Shown here piece by piece: positions 36,028-44,784 of a stretch of 64,000 nt of DNA (positions are counted from its first letter, which is position 1; each line of letters begins with the position of its first letter). The translations under genes and the position numbers were made by a program. Source of the DNA: Alteromonas confluentis. GTDB taxonomy: Bacteria; Pseudomonadota; Gammaproteobacteria; Enterobacterales; Alteromonadaceae. Below the pieces are notes generated by a model. That model was not told the DNA's origin. It worked only from the letters and a program-made list of their open reading frames with translations, and searched no databases. The DNA is taken from the NCBI RefSeq assembly GCF_001757105.1, contig NZ_MDHN01000015.1, forward strand, positions 1 through 64,000. The letters run 5' to 3'.

Positions 36028-37704
36028 TTAGTATTGAACGCGAAGCAGGAAGGTCTGAAGGATGTTCCAGGTAATTACACCTTTAATTTCCTTTTCAGAC
36101 TGGTCATAAATGTATACCGCACCATTACGGCCATTTTTTAGTTTTTCATAGACTTCATGCAATGTCGCCTGGCTACTAACGCCCTCAAGGGCAAAGTAGC
36201 TTAATGGATGCGCATTGTGGTCTAAGCTTACGTCGTATTGTACCAGCTTGTAGCTTACATCCAATTCCGTGCGGGTCTTTTGTACCACAATGTAGGTCGG
36301 GTTTTCGGACAGGTAATTCTCAATAACCTGTTCCGGCGCATCCAGAAACAATTTGTATTCGGTGGTCATGGCGGCGAGCACACCGGTCTTTTCCAGCGCT
36401 TCACGAATGGAGGTCACTGCGTAGGGGAGATTCTGGTAATCGAGCTGACGAATAAAAATAGAACGGTTGCCGAGAAACTGGGTGGCGGTAACGTAGGCGG
36501 GTACTATTACCAGCATAGCGGGGAGAATAATTTCCGGGCTATACGATAACTCCATCACCGCTGACAAGGCCGCTAGCGGTGCGTGTAATACAGCTGTGAG
36601 CATACCCGCCACACCGAGCAAGGCGAAACTACTGGTGTACTCATCGACATCGACTAACGACTGCAGCGGCATAAGCAGTACCGCGCCCGCCAGCATACCA
36701 ATTACCATTACCGGGCCGATAATACCGCCAGGCACACCAAGCCCAATGGCGAAAATAGCCAGAACCAACTTGGCTGCTAGGATAGACAGCAGTAATAGTG
36801 TGCCCGGGTGCGTGTGAAACAGGTGGTCCACATTAGCAAAACTGGAGCCAAGACTCTCAGGTAGAAAGGTACCTACTGCGCCGGTAATTACCGCTGCAAG
36901 CAAGAGCCGCAGCCCCATGTTTACCGGGCGGAAAAACTGCATTACCCGCATGAGCTGCGTATTGAATAAGGTGGCCAGGCCGCCCAACGCGATACCGAAC
37001 AGAATGAAATAGAAATACATCCATTCATCAAAGGCAGCGATGGCCAGGAAGGAGAGTTCATTGATTTCGCCAAAAACCATTCGGGTAAGCACAGAACCGA
37101 TAGCGGCAGCCAGCATAACCGGCACGAAGATATGAATTTTGTATTCTCTGAGCACCACTTCCATGACAAAAATAACGGCTGCAAAGGGGGTATTGAAGGA
37201 GGCTGATATGCCCGCCGCAATGCCACAGCCAGCAAGAATACGAATACTGTTATAGGGAAGGTTTAGCTGTTGCCCAACAAAACTACTGCCAAACGCGCCT
37301 AAATGCACGGATGGCCCTTCTCGGCCCACCACAAAGCCACCTGCTAATGCCAGCATGCCACCAAAAAATTGATTTACCGTAGTACGAAAAGGAATGAGGC
37401 CATAGTGATGTTTAACCCGGTGTATAACGAACGGTATACCCAAGCGATAATGACGGAATCCGGTAATATAAGCGATGGCGAGAATACAAAGCACGGCACC
37501 CACGGGCATAACAAACCAAATGAGCCACGGGTGCGGTAGAACTTGTGTGAGCCAGCCCAGTGCACTTTCTTGCACCCACTCGACACAAAGCCGGAAGAGA
37601 ATGATGAGGCCTGCTGCGATAAGTCCGCCGACGATACCCAATAAACAAACCTGAACCGATGTTCTGGGGTGGGCTAATTCCTGTCTGAGGGCTGAAAGTT
37701 GCAT
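36028..37704 (-). CDS. ClC-family chloride channel/antiporter
   Basis: 558 residues. ClC membrane domain (to about 430) with GREGPSVH, whose Glu is the gating/proton glutamate, and GVPGGIIGP. The C-terminal cytoplasmic part (about 440-558) resembles a CBS pair. Such proteins exchange Cl- for H+, for example in acid stress. Confidence 0.9.
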   Translation of the reverse strand: MQLSALRQELAHPRTSVQVCLLGIVGGLIAAGLIILFRLCVEWVQESALGWLTQVLPHPWLIWFVMPVGAVLCILAIAYITGFRHYRLGIPFVIHRVKHHYGLIPFRTTVNQFFGGMLALAGGFVVGREGPSVHLGAFGSSFVGQQLNLPYNSIRILAGCGIAAGISASFNTPFAAVIFVMEVVLREYKIHIFVPVMLAAAIGSVLTRMVFGEINELSFLAIAAFDEWMYFYFILFGIALGGLATLFNTQLMRVMQFFRPVNMGLRLLLAAVITGAVGTFLPESLGSSFANVDHLFHTHPGTLLLLSILAAKLVLAIFAIGLGVPGGIIGPVMVIGMLAGAVLLMPLQSLVDVDEYTSSFALLGVAGMLTAVLHAPLAALSAVMELSYSPEIILPAMLVIVPAYVTATQFLGNRSIFIRQLDYQNLPYAVTSIREALEKTGVLAAMTTEYKLFLDAPEQVIENYLSENPTYIVVQKTRTELDVSYKLVQYDVSLDHNAHPLSYFALEGVSSQATLHEVYEKLKNGRNGAVYIYDQSEKEIKGVITWNILQTFLLRVQY

Positions 37705-37807
37705 TTATGTGGCTTATCCTTTTGCAATAGCGTTATCCTACCATAAGTCACTGCTTTTCCTAACAGCATATGTGGCTGGAAATTGACTGAAATTAACAAG
37801 AGAAAGT

Positions 37808-38551
37808 ATGAAAATTCCGTTAAACAGAGCTGAACTGGTTGAAAAATGGGGGCATTTCCGTTTTACCGTGATCTGCGTTGCCATGTTGATACTCATGCTG
37901 GTGTTTGGCTATCAGATTGCCCGTTTTGAAATGGATGAGGGGGCAAAGGCGTCGGCCAGCGAGTCGGAATCGGTTGCGTTTCTAGCACAGCAGAATAAAA
38001 CACTAAAGAATCGAGTAAGCGAGTTACAGGTTGAGGCTATACTCGCGGATAACTCGGTGGCTGCGATGAAGAAAAGCCTGGAAGAACAACTCCAGCAAAA
38101 CCGAGCACTGGAAGACAGATTAAGCTTTTATCAACGGGTGGTGGCCCCGGAAGTCACTCAGGACGGTTTTTTCATCGACGGTGTGCAGGTTGCCGCCAGC
38201 GCCAGCGATAACCGTTATCGGCTCACTGCGGTGCTACTGCAGCAAAATGAAAACAAAACAATTTTGAAAGGTGAATTAGGTATAACCGTTCGCGGCGCAT
38301 TGGACGGTGTTCCCCATGAGGTTTCTACCTCCGACACCGAAACGTTTCCTTCAGGCCCGGTGAAATGGGGTTTCAAGTATTTTCAAACGGTTGATCTGGA
38401 ATTTACGCTGCCGGCGGGATTTGTTCCCGAGCAAATTATTTTCACTACTGATGTCATTCAGTGGAAAACCAAGCGAGGCGAATACTTCAATAGTCTGAAT
38501 TGGTCTGACGTATTCGACTCGCCGGTAAATGCCGGAAGTCAGGATGCCTAA
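37808..38551 (+). CDS. membrane-anchored coiled-coil protein (DUF6776-like)
   Basis: 247 residues. One N-terminal membrane helix (about 18-40), a coiled coil (about 55-110) and a C-terminal beta domain (115-235). Topology is of an inner-membrane-tethered periplasmic protein. The function is unknown. It converges on the dehydroshikimate dehydratase gene and overlaps its stop by 4 bases, which marks the edge of the catabolic region. Confidence 0.6.
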   Translation: MKIPLNRAELVEKWGHFRFTVICVAMLILMLVFGYQIARFEMDEGAKASASESESVAFLAQQNKTLKNRVSELQVEAILADNSVAAMKKSLEEQLQQNRALEDRLSFYQRVVAPEVTQDGFFIDGVQVAASASDNRYRLTAVLLQQNENKTILKGELGITVRGALDGVPHEVSTSDTETFPSGPVKWGFKYFQTVDLEFTLPAGFVPEQIIFTTDVIQWKTKRGEYFNSLNWSDVFDSPVNAGSQDA

Positions 38552-40428
38552 TTTTGATTTTTCTGTCTTGCGGTAACTTGCGCCGCAATCCGGACATGGG
38601 CGTTGGCCTCACCGTAATTACCATATTGATGACGCTGAACAATTTCAAAAAATAAGCCATTAACATCGATGGTGTAGCAGTGAATGAAGTATCCCGTAGG
38701 GCTCTCGTCATACAGCAAGTTATATTTGCGCATTTTTGCTGACAGTTCGGGGCTTAAGTCAAAACGCGCCTCGAGGTCATCGTAATAGTTTTCTGGGATC
38801 TGCAGAATGTATTTCTGGTCCACATGTTCGATGTACGTCAGCATATCGTCGCAGTGAATGGCAATATGCTGCACCCCTGAACCGCCATGGCGACGGCGAA
38901 ATTGCTCTGTAGAAGAGTTGCCGCTACGTGACATATTAAAGGGAAGGCGGATTTTCTTATTCTGACTGGTGGCCGTTCGGCTAACAATCAAGCCGTAAGG
39001 GTCGATAAGATCCTGTGGTTGATCCACATTCAGAGCAAACAGTACGCGGTAAAACAGCGACGTAGACAAGAATTCCGACTCAGAAATACCACTTGTGATG
39101 TGATCAACACGCATCGCCGCTTTACTGACCGGGGCGCTGGTTTCCAATGGAATAAAATCAACATCATAAAATCGGCGGTGATCGCTTCCTGATTCCACAA
39201 AGTAAACCAATTCCCCGTTCATGCCCCTGATGCCCGGGATCTGCATTTCCTGCGGACGTGCTTCGGTTTCAAAACGGGAGTATTTAAAGTAGCTGGCCCG
39301 TGACACCATATTTTGTGCATTGTCTGTGCGGTATCCCACGGCGCAAACAGAAGTGCCGTGAACCAGAAAGTGGTTCTGGGCAAAACTGTCCGGCTCCTGA
39401 TTCAGGATGAAGTTTACGTTCTGGCAGCGGAACAGGGCAACGTCCTTGCTTTTATGCTGGTGGGTTTGCTGAAAACCCAGAGCGCTGATCAACTCTAAAA
39501 AGGTGTCCCGGGCACTGCCGGCAGTGGCAAATTCAATGAACTCCACATCACTCACTGAAGCCTGAGGTGGCGCAATGGCCTTTTCGGCTATCTCCGGCGC
39601 AACGATATCCGGTGCCCGGCCTGCCATTTCATTTTCAAGCCAGAGTAATGACCGTTTACCGTCCAGCGCTGTATCTTGGGTGGGGGTGGAACGGAACTCG
39701 TCGTTAAAAATTTCGTGAGAAACGTAGCCATCATAGCCGGTCTTTGCGACCTCCTGCATAAACTCCACTACCGGAAACTGGCCCTGGCCGGGGAAGCAGC
39801 GGAAATGCCTACTCCATTGCAGTACGTCCAGTTTCAGCCAGGGCGCATCGGCAATTTGAACAAGCGTGATTTTATCGCCCGGGATCTCTGCGATAGCAGA
39901 AAGGTCTCGACCCCGCGCGAAAATATGAAAACTGTCAAGAATAATGCCCAGATTAGGGTGATCAGCCTGTTTCACAATATCCCATGCGGCGGTGAAATCG
40001 GCGGTGTAACGGCCCCAGGCCAGCGCTTCGTAGCCTAACCTGATGCCACGGGAAGCGGCACTGTCGGCCAGCCGGTTAAACTGCTCTGCGGCCAGGGCAG
40101 GGTTGTCCACACAGGCCGGCGACACGTTTGAGCAAATCAGCAATGTGTCGGTGTTCAGCTCTGCCATGGTATCGAATTTTCTTTCCGCCCGGTCGTAGTT
40201 TTTCTTCATGTTCTGACGGGGCATGCACTCAAAATCTCTGAAAGGCTGCAGCGCAATTATATCGATATTGTTGTCTTCTGCTATTCGCCGCACAACGGCC
40301 GGAGAGGCATCGTACAGCAGCAAATCATTTTCAAATATTTCGATGCCGCGGAATCCGGCGGCGGCAGCGGCTTCAATTTTCTGTTTCAGGTTACCTGACA
40401 GGCATACTGAGGCGATAGAGTGTTTCAT
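38548..40428 (-). CDS. quiC: 3-dehydroshikimate dehydratase (QuiC-type, two-domain)
   Basis: 626 residues. The N-terminal TIM-barrel (about 1-270, xylose-isomerase-like) holds metal-binding residues in GYEALAWG, ILDSFHIF and SHEIFND, and would convert 3-dehydroshikimate to protocatechuate. The C-terminal half (about 290-620) is a 4-hydroxyphenylpyruvate-dioxygenase-like VOC domain that keeps the His-His-Glu metal triad (RVDHITSG, QHIAIHCDD, FFEIVQRH). This fusion matches bacterial QuiC/QsuB proteins. Divergent from the LysR regulator, which probably controls it. Confidence 0.88.
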   Translation of the reverse strand: MKHSIASVCLSGNLKQKIEAAAAAGFRGIEIFENDLLLYDASPAVVRRIAEDNNIDIIALQPFRDFECMPRQNMKKNYDRAERKFDTMAELNTDTLLICSNVSPACVDNPALAAEQFNRLADSAASRGIRLGYEALAWGRYTADFTAAWDIVKQADHPNLGIILDSFHIFARGRDLSAIAEIPGDKITLVQIADAPWLKLDVLQWSRHFRCFPGQGQFPVVEFMQEVAKTGYDGYVSHEIFNDEFRSTPTQDTALDGKRSLLWLENEMAGRAPDIVAPEIAEKAIAPPQASVSDVEFIEFATAGSARDTFLELISALGFQQTHQHKSKDVALFRCQNVNFILNQEPDSFAQNHFLVHGTSVCAVGYRTDNAQNMVSRASYFKYSRFETEARPQEMQIPGIRGMNGELVYFVESGSDHRRFYDVDFIPLETSAPVSKAAMRVDHITSGISESEFLSTSLFYRVLFALNVDQPQDLIDPYGLIVSRTATSQNKKIRLPFNMSRSGNSSTEQFRRRHGGSGVQHIAIHCDDMLTYIEHVDQKYILQIPENYYDDLEARFDLSPELSAKMRKYNLLYDESPTGYFIHCYTIDVNGLFFEIVQRHQYGNYGEANAHVRIAAQVTARQKNQN

Positions 40429-40522
40429 AAATAATCCGGCACTTCATAGACAGAGACAATTTTTCAGTATTCATGTTAAAAATGGTTTTCGCGCTTGTAA
40501 AAGATCTGCTTGTCCGTATCGT

Positions 40523-40537
40523 ATAACTTCATGTTAA
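40523..40537. promoter_or_regulatory. candidate LysR operator
   Basis: ATAACTTCATGTTAA is an imperfect dyad (ATAAC / GTTAA) of LysR-box size in the 145-base quiC/lysR intergenic region. Tentative. Confidence 0.3.
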
Positions 40538-40573
40538 TCTGTGTCGCTTAAGTAACCTGTAAGGAGTGACGAA

Positions 40574-41479
40574 GTGAATTTGAATTTTCGTCAGTTAGAA
40601 GTATTCAGAGCCGTGATGATTGCCAAGACAATCAGCGGTGCTGCGGAAATATTGAATGTGTCTCAACCCGGTATCAGCCGGTTGCTTAAGTACATGGAAT
40701 ACAAGATGGGCATAGCCCTGTTCGAGCGAAGTAAAGGGCGCTTGATCCCCACGCCGGAAGGGTTGGAACTGTTTCGTGAAGTTGAACCGATTTACCAGCG
40801 TATTGAAGGGCTGGAGGATACCATCGGACGCATTATTCGCGGCGATAATCTGCAATTTCACATAGGCTGCACGCCCAGCCTGTCTAATGTGGTCGCCCCC
40901 TGGCTGTTTGCTGAAATTAAAAAAGTCATGCCGGATGTCATGCTTAAACTGGAGACCCTGCCCAACGAGGCCATGGCTGAATATGTGAGTCAGCGGCGCA
41001 TTGACTTTGCTATCGCTCTCGGGGAAGTCAGCCATCCGCTGGTTCAGGCCGATCCTTCCACCCATCTGCGTCTGCAGGTGGTGCTGCCGGAAGATCACCC
41101 GCTGGCATCCCGCGAACAGCTTACTTTTGAGGATATCGCCGGCCATCCCATCGTCAATTATTTCCCTGAAACTCTGTTGGGTCAGGCAATCCGTGATGGC
41201 TTTGAAGAAATTGGTAAAGAGCCACAGACCGCGGTGATGGTGCGCTATGCGGACGATGCCTGTGCCATGGCTGAGCAGCGTCTGGGGTTAACCGTTGCGC
41301 TGGAATATACCGCTATACCCGGGCGTTATCCCGGCCTGGTATCTGTGCCCCTGGGTGATGTCAGGCAATCCATATACTTTGTTCGCCATAATGAAGTGTC
41401 TATGTCTAACCACTTACGCAATTGTTTTGAGACGGCGCAGAGCAAGCTCGCGGAGATCCACACCAGCCTGTTAACTTAA
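40574..41479 (+). CDS. LysR family transcriptional regulator
   Basis: 301 residues. N-terminal winged helix-turn-helix (FRQLEVFRAVMIAKTISGAA) and a C-terminal LysR substrate-binding domain from about residue 92. GTG start with AAGGAG 7 bases upstream. It sits between the divergent quiC and the MFS transporter, so control of quinate/shikimate catabolism is the natural inference. Confidence 0.9.
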   Translation: MNLNFRQLEVFRAVMIAKTISGAAEILNVSQPGISRLLKYMEYKMGIALFERSKGRLIPTPEGLELFREVEPIYQRIEGLEDTIGRIIRGDNLQFHIGCTPSLSNVVAPWLFAEIKKVMPDVMLKLETLPNEAMAEYVSQRRIDFAIALGEVSHPLVQADPSTHLRLQVVLPEDHPLASREQLTFEDIAGHPIVNYFPETLLGQAIRDGFEEIGKEPQTAVMVRYADDACAMAEQRLGLTVALEYTAIPGRYPGLVSVPLGDVRQSIYFVRHNEVSMSNHLRNCFETAQSKLAEIHTSLLT

Positions 41480-41590
41480 AGTTATAGTGTACCGACGTCA
41501 GAGTAATTGTAACTCTGAGCTGAATACTTAGGATAACAACACGGTTTAACGAAATATTAATCAAAAATAAACATTTGGGAATCGGTCCTT

Positions 41591-42925
41591 ATGTCTGTAG
41601 TTACGAATGATTATGAGCAAAGTGTGACGCATCTTCGCGGCGTGCTCGAAAATAACAAAATGGCGCCTCTTCAAATTCTTGTTGTCATGATTTGTTTTAC
41701 CCTTAATATGATTGATGGCATGGACGTGGTGTTAATGTCTTACACCGCGCCGGTTCTGGCACAGGAGTGGAGCATTGAGCCCGCTGTACTTGGTGCCGTG
41801 TTCAGTGCCGCCCTCATCGGTATGACCCTCGGATGTTTATTCATTGCCCCTTATGCTGATGTGATTGGCCGGCGCAAGATGATTCTGTTTGCCGTGACCA
41901 CCATTGGTGCCGGCATGTTGTTTTCCGGCTGGTCACAGTCTTTGCCCCAGCTGGTGGCTGCCAGAGTAGTGACCGGGCTTGGAGTAGGCGCGATACTGGC
42001 AAGTATGGCTACCATGACCAGTGAATTTGCCACCCGTGAACGGCGGAATCTTTGTGTATCCTTTCTGCAGGCGGGCTATCCCATCGGTGCGGTGGCAACA
42101 GGATTCGCCTCAGCTTGGTTGATCCCTGAATTTGGCTGGCGGGTAATGTTTGAAATTTCGGGTGTTGTCACTTTGCTCATGGTGCCGGTGGTGTATTTCT
42201 TCATGCCTGAGTCGCCGGAGTTCCTGCTTAAGCGTCAGCCGGGCAATGCGCTTGATAACATCAACCGTATTCTGGTGAAACTGAAGGCTGCTCCCCTTGC
42301 CACTTTGCCGGCGGCACCGGCAGACAGTGCACGCACATCGGTGAAAAAGCTGTTTACTGACGGGCGGGCCAGGCCTACTTTATTGCTGTGGGGCGGCGTG
42401 TTCTTCGGCTTCTTCACACTGTATTTCATTATCAGCTGGATCCCTAAAATTGCCGTGGATGCCGGCTTACCGCTGGAGCAGGGTATCTTTGCCGGTGCGG
42501 CTTATAATCTGGGATCCTTCACCGGCAGCATTTTGCTTGGCTGGATTTCCGTTCGGTTCGGCTTACAGAAAATGATTTTTACATTCTTCGTGCTGGCTGC
42601 CGTCACCCTGATGGTATTCGGCAATATCTCTATGGGCGTTTCAATGATTCTGCTCACCGCGTATATCCTCGGGGTCACACTGAATGGAGGCTTCAACGGC
42701 TTCTGGCCAACGTCGGCCAGACTTTATCCCACTGAGATCCGTGCTACCGGTGTGGGCTGGGCTGTAGGGGCAGGGCGCGCCGGTGCGGTGATCGGGCCCT
42801 TCGCCGGTGGTTACTTATTGCAATCCGGTGCCGGACTTTCTACCACCTTTATAGTGTTCACTATTCCTGTTGTGCTGGCCGGGTTGCTGACGCTGCTGAT
42901 CAAAGACAGCGATTTCGCAAACTGA
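41591..42925 (+). CDS. MFS aromatic acid:H+ symporter
   Basis: 444 residues, twelve membrane helices, with the AAHS signatures [13 protein letters not shown] in helix 1 and a loop 2-3 motif [11 protein letters not shown]. Members import protocatechuate, 4-hydroxybenzoate, shikimate or quinate. In this context quinate or shikimate is likely. Followed by aroQ after 62 bases, probably one transcript. Confidence 0.87.
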   Translation: MSVVTNDYEQSVTHLRGVLENNKMAPLQILVVMICFTLNMIDGMDVVLMSYTAPVLAQEWSIEPAVLGAVFSAALIGMTLGCLFIAPYADVIGRRKMILFAVTTIGAGMLFSGWSQSLPQLVAARVVTGLGVGAILASMATMTSEFATRERRNLCVSFLQAGYPIGAVATGFASAWLIPEFGWRVMFEISGVVTLLMVPVVYFFMPESPEFLLKRQPGNALDNINRILVKLKAAPLATLPAAPADSARTSVKKLFTDGRARPTLLLWGGVFFGFFTLYFIISWIPKIAVDAGLPLEQGIFAGAAYNLGSFTGSILLGWISVRFGLQKMIFTFFVLAAVTLMVFGNISMGVSMILLTAYILGVTLNGGFNGFWPTSARLYPTEIRATGVGWAVGAGRAGAVIGPFAGGYLLQSGAGLSTTFIVFTIPVVLAGLLTLLIKDSDFAN

Positions 42926-42987
42926 CGAAACCGGACCTTTCTGTTGCCGGAGCAGTCGTGTTCCGGCGTCTTTTACAGGAGAAACCT

Positions 42988-43419
42988 ATGAAAATATTGC
43001 TGCTTAACGGCCCGAACCTGAATATGTTAGGTATGCGGGAGCCGGAAAAATATGGCAATGCCTCATTGCAGGATATTGTATCGGAGCTGACTGTTTACGC
43101 AGAAGAGAAAGGCGTGGCACTGTCACATTTTCAGTCGAATTGTGAAGGTAAACTGATAGATACTATTCACGCTGCCAGACAACAATATCAGCGTATTATA
43201 ATTAACCCGGGAGCGTTAGGGCATACCAGTATTGCGCTGCGGGATGCGCTGCTGAGCTGCGAAGTGCCCTTCACCGAAGTGCACCTCACTAATATCCACG
43301 CCAGAGAACCTTTCCGTCACCACACTTATTTATCTGATGTGGCTACCGGTGTGATTGCCGGTTTCGGGGCTGCGGGTTATCGTCTCGCATTAGATGCAGT
43401 AGTAGCACAAGCCTCCTAA
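42988..43419 (+). CDS. aroQ: type II 3-dehydroquinate dehydratase
   Basis: About 143 residues from the ATG at 42988 (SD CAGGAGA). [16 protein letters not shown] is the type II signature, with the Tyr/Arg flexible loop and the active-site [10 protein letters not shown]. It dehydrates 3-dehydroquinate to 3-dehydroshikimate. Placement between the transporter and an aroE-like gene points to quinate catabolism rather than chorismate synthesis. Confidence 0.93.
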   Translation: MKILLLNGPNLNMLGMREPEKYGNASLQDIVSELTVYAEEKGVALSHFQSNCEGKLIDTIHAARQQYQRIIINPGALGHTSIALRDALLSCEVPFTEVHLTNIHAREPFRHHTYLSDVATGVIAGFGAAGYRLALDAVVAQAS

Positions 43420-43446
43420 GCCGGGCACCTTTCGCACAATTGACAA

Positions 43447-43473
43447 TTAAAAAAGCCGGCGCAAAGGCCGGCT
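43447..43473 (-). terminator. terminator between aroQ and aroE-like genes
   Basis: Stem AGCCGGC / GCCGGCT (43454-43460, 43467-43473) with a T run on the minus strand, so it mainly ends the aroE-like transcript. Confidence 0.75.
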
Positions 43474-43491
43474 ACTGAAGGATAGGCAATC

Positions 43492-44334
43492 TTAATCCAG
43501 CCAGCTCAATGCTTCGTTAATGAGGGCAGGCGCGGCGGCTATGCTGGCATCGAAGAACAGGTTGTACGCATCAATCCCCTGAAAAATCCATAAATCGAAA
43601 CCGGATACACACTGTAAGCCTGCGCTTTCACACGCCTTGATGAAGTCTGTTTTCAATGGCACATACACGGCATCAAAGGCCCATTCCGGAGAGGACAGGG
43701 CGGTTAAATCAAACGGTGTACCGGGCTTACCGTACATGCCCAGCGCCGTACAGTTCACCAGACCATCTACTTTGTTCTGTAACACCTTAACTTCATCCGG
43801 CGTTACCGCACTGGCGGAATGTCCGTGCTTAACCAGCAAATCAGACATGGCCTGCGCGGCTGCAGTATTAATATCACTGATATAAAGATGACCTGCGCCA
43901 AGTTCTGCCAGCGCAAACATAATGGCTCTGCCCACGCCGCCTGCACCGCAAACCAGTACTTTGCCCGGAGATTTGTCGCCACGGCGGTACAGATAGCCTT
44001 GCTTAAATCCGCTGTAGTCGGTGTTGGCCCCCAGGATGCCATCTTCTGTGAACCGCAGGGTATTGTAAGAGCCAATTTTTTCATGACCCTCTGCCAGCGG
44101 GCTTTTCACCAGCGGATATACTGACTGCTTATAAGGGTGGGTCACATTGATGCCGTGATAGCCTTCAGTGATCAGACGTTTTACGCAGCCCTCAGGATTA
44201 AAGTCCGGCAGTATTTCGCCATCAATTAAACCGTAATCAATACTGATACCATTTTGCTGCGCCAGATACGCCTGCAATTTTCCCATTTTTGAGCGGCTGA
44301 TGTGCGCGCCCATTAATGCCAACTTCGATGTCAT
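43492..44334 (-). CDS. shikimate/quinate dehydrogenase (AroE family)
   Basis: 280 residues. Substrate domain with ISRSKM (Ser pair that binds the carboxylate), catalytic Lys in GINVTHPYK and Asp in ANTDYSGF, and a nucleotide-binding domain with CGAGGVGRA. It would oxidise quinate or shikimate to the 3-dehydro acid. The first motif (GAHISRSKMGK) departs from the biosynthetic AroE form, consistent with a catabolic paralogue. Convergent with aroQ. Confidence 0.85.
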   Translation of the reverse strand: MTSKLALMGAHISRSKMGKLQAYLAQQNGISIDYGLIDGEILPDFNPEGCVKRLITEGYHGINVTHPYKQSVYPLVKSPLAEGHEKIGSYNTLRFTEDGILGANTDYSGFKQGYLYRRGDKSPGKVLVCGAGGVGRAIMFALAELGAGHLYISDINTAAAQAMSDLLVKHGHSASAVTPDEVKVLQNKVDGLVNCTALGMYGKPGTPFDLTALSSPEWAFDAVYVPLKTDFIKACESAGLQCVSGFDLWIFQGIDAYNLFFDASIAAAPALINEALSWLD

Positions 44335-44784
44335 TGTTTCACCAATCCTGTAACGCTGGTTACAAACTGAACTTGTTATGATTTTGTTATTAAATTACGT
44401 TTTGCGGGCTTCTGTAAATTATCTAAAGTTGTGATGACTATAACAATGGGTTAATTACCCGTGAGCGGCTTATCCGTGGCCTGTTAGCCATAAGTCTAAT
44501 TTTGATATTGTTGTGGTGTTGTTTGGCTATGATTTATCAGCATTTATTTCCTTATTCTGGCCTTCCTGTTTTTCTTTGTCACTGTCTTTGAACAGCTATT
44601 TCGCTGATCTCAACGTTTTGAATTAACTAAAAGTTCTTTACATGGTTAACAAAATGTTATGCCTTGGTTATCTATTGGTAATTTTAAATTTGTAACAGCA
44701 CCTGAATAATTACTTCGTCGTCGTCAACAGGTCGTTGCACACGCATTACTGTTAACACTCAATCTCTTAACAGGAGAGAGACCC
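44335..44784. promoter_or_regulatory. aroE-like / TonB receptor divergent region
   Basis: 450 AT-rich bases with no gene. It must hold the promoters for both neighbours. AGGAGAG at 44772-44778 is the ribosome binding site for the receptor's GTG start. No operator that I can name. Confidence 0.5.

Noticed and set aside
42988-44334. aroQ and aroE-like genes as the biosynthetic shikimate genes
   Set aside because: They are embedded with quiC, an aromatic-acid transporter and a LysR regulator, and the aroE-like protein has a non-standard first motif; catabolic use fits better, although aroQ could serve both.
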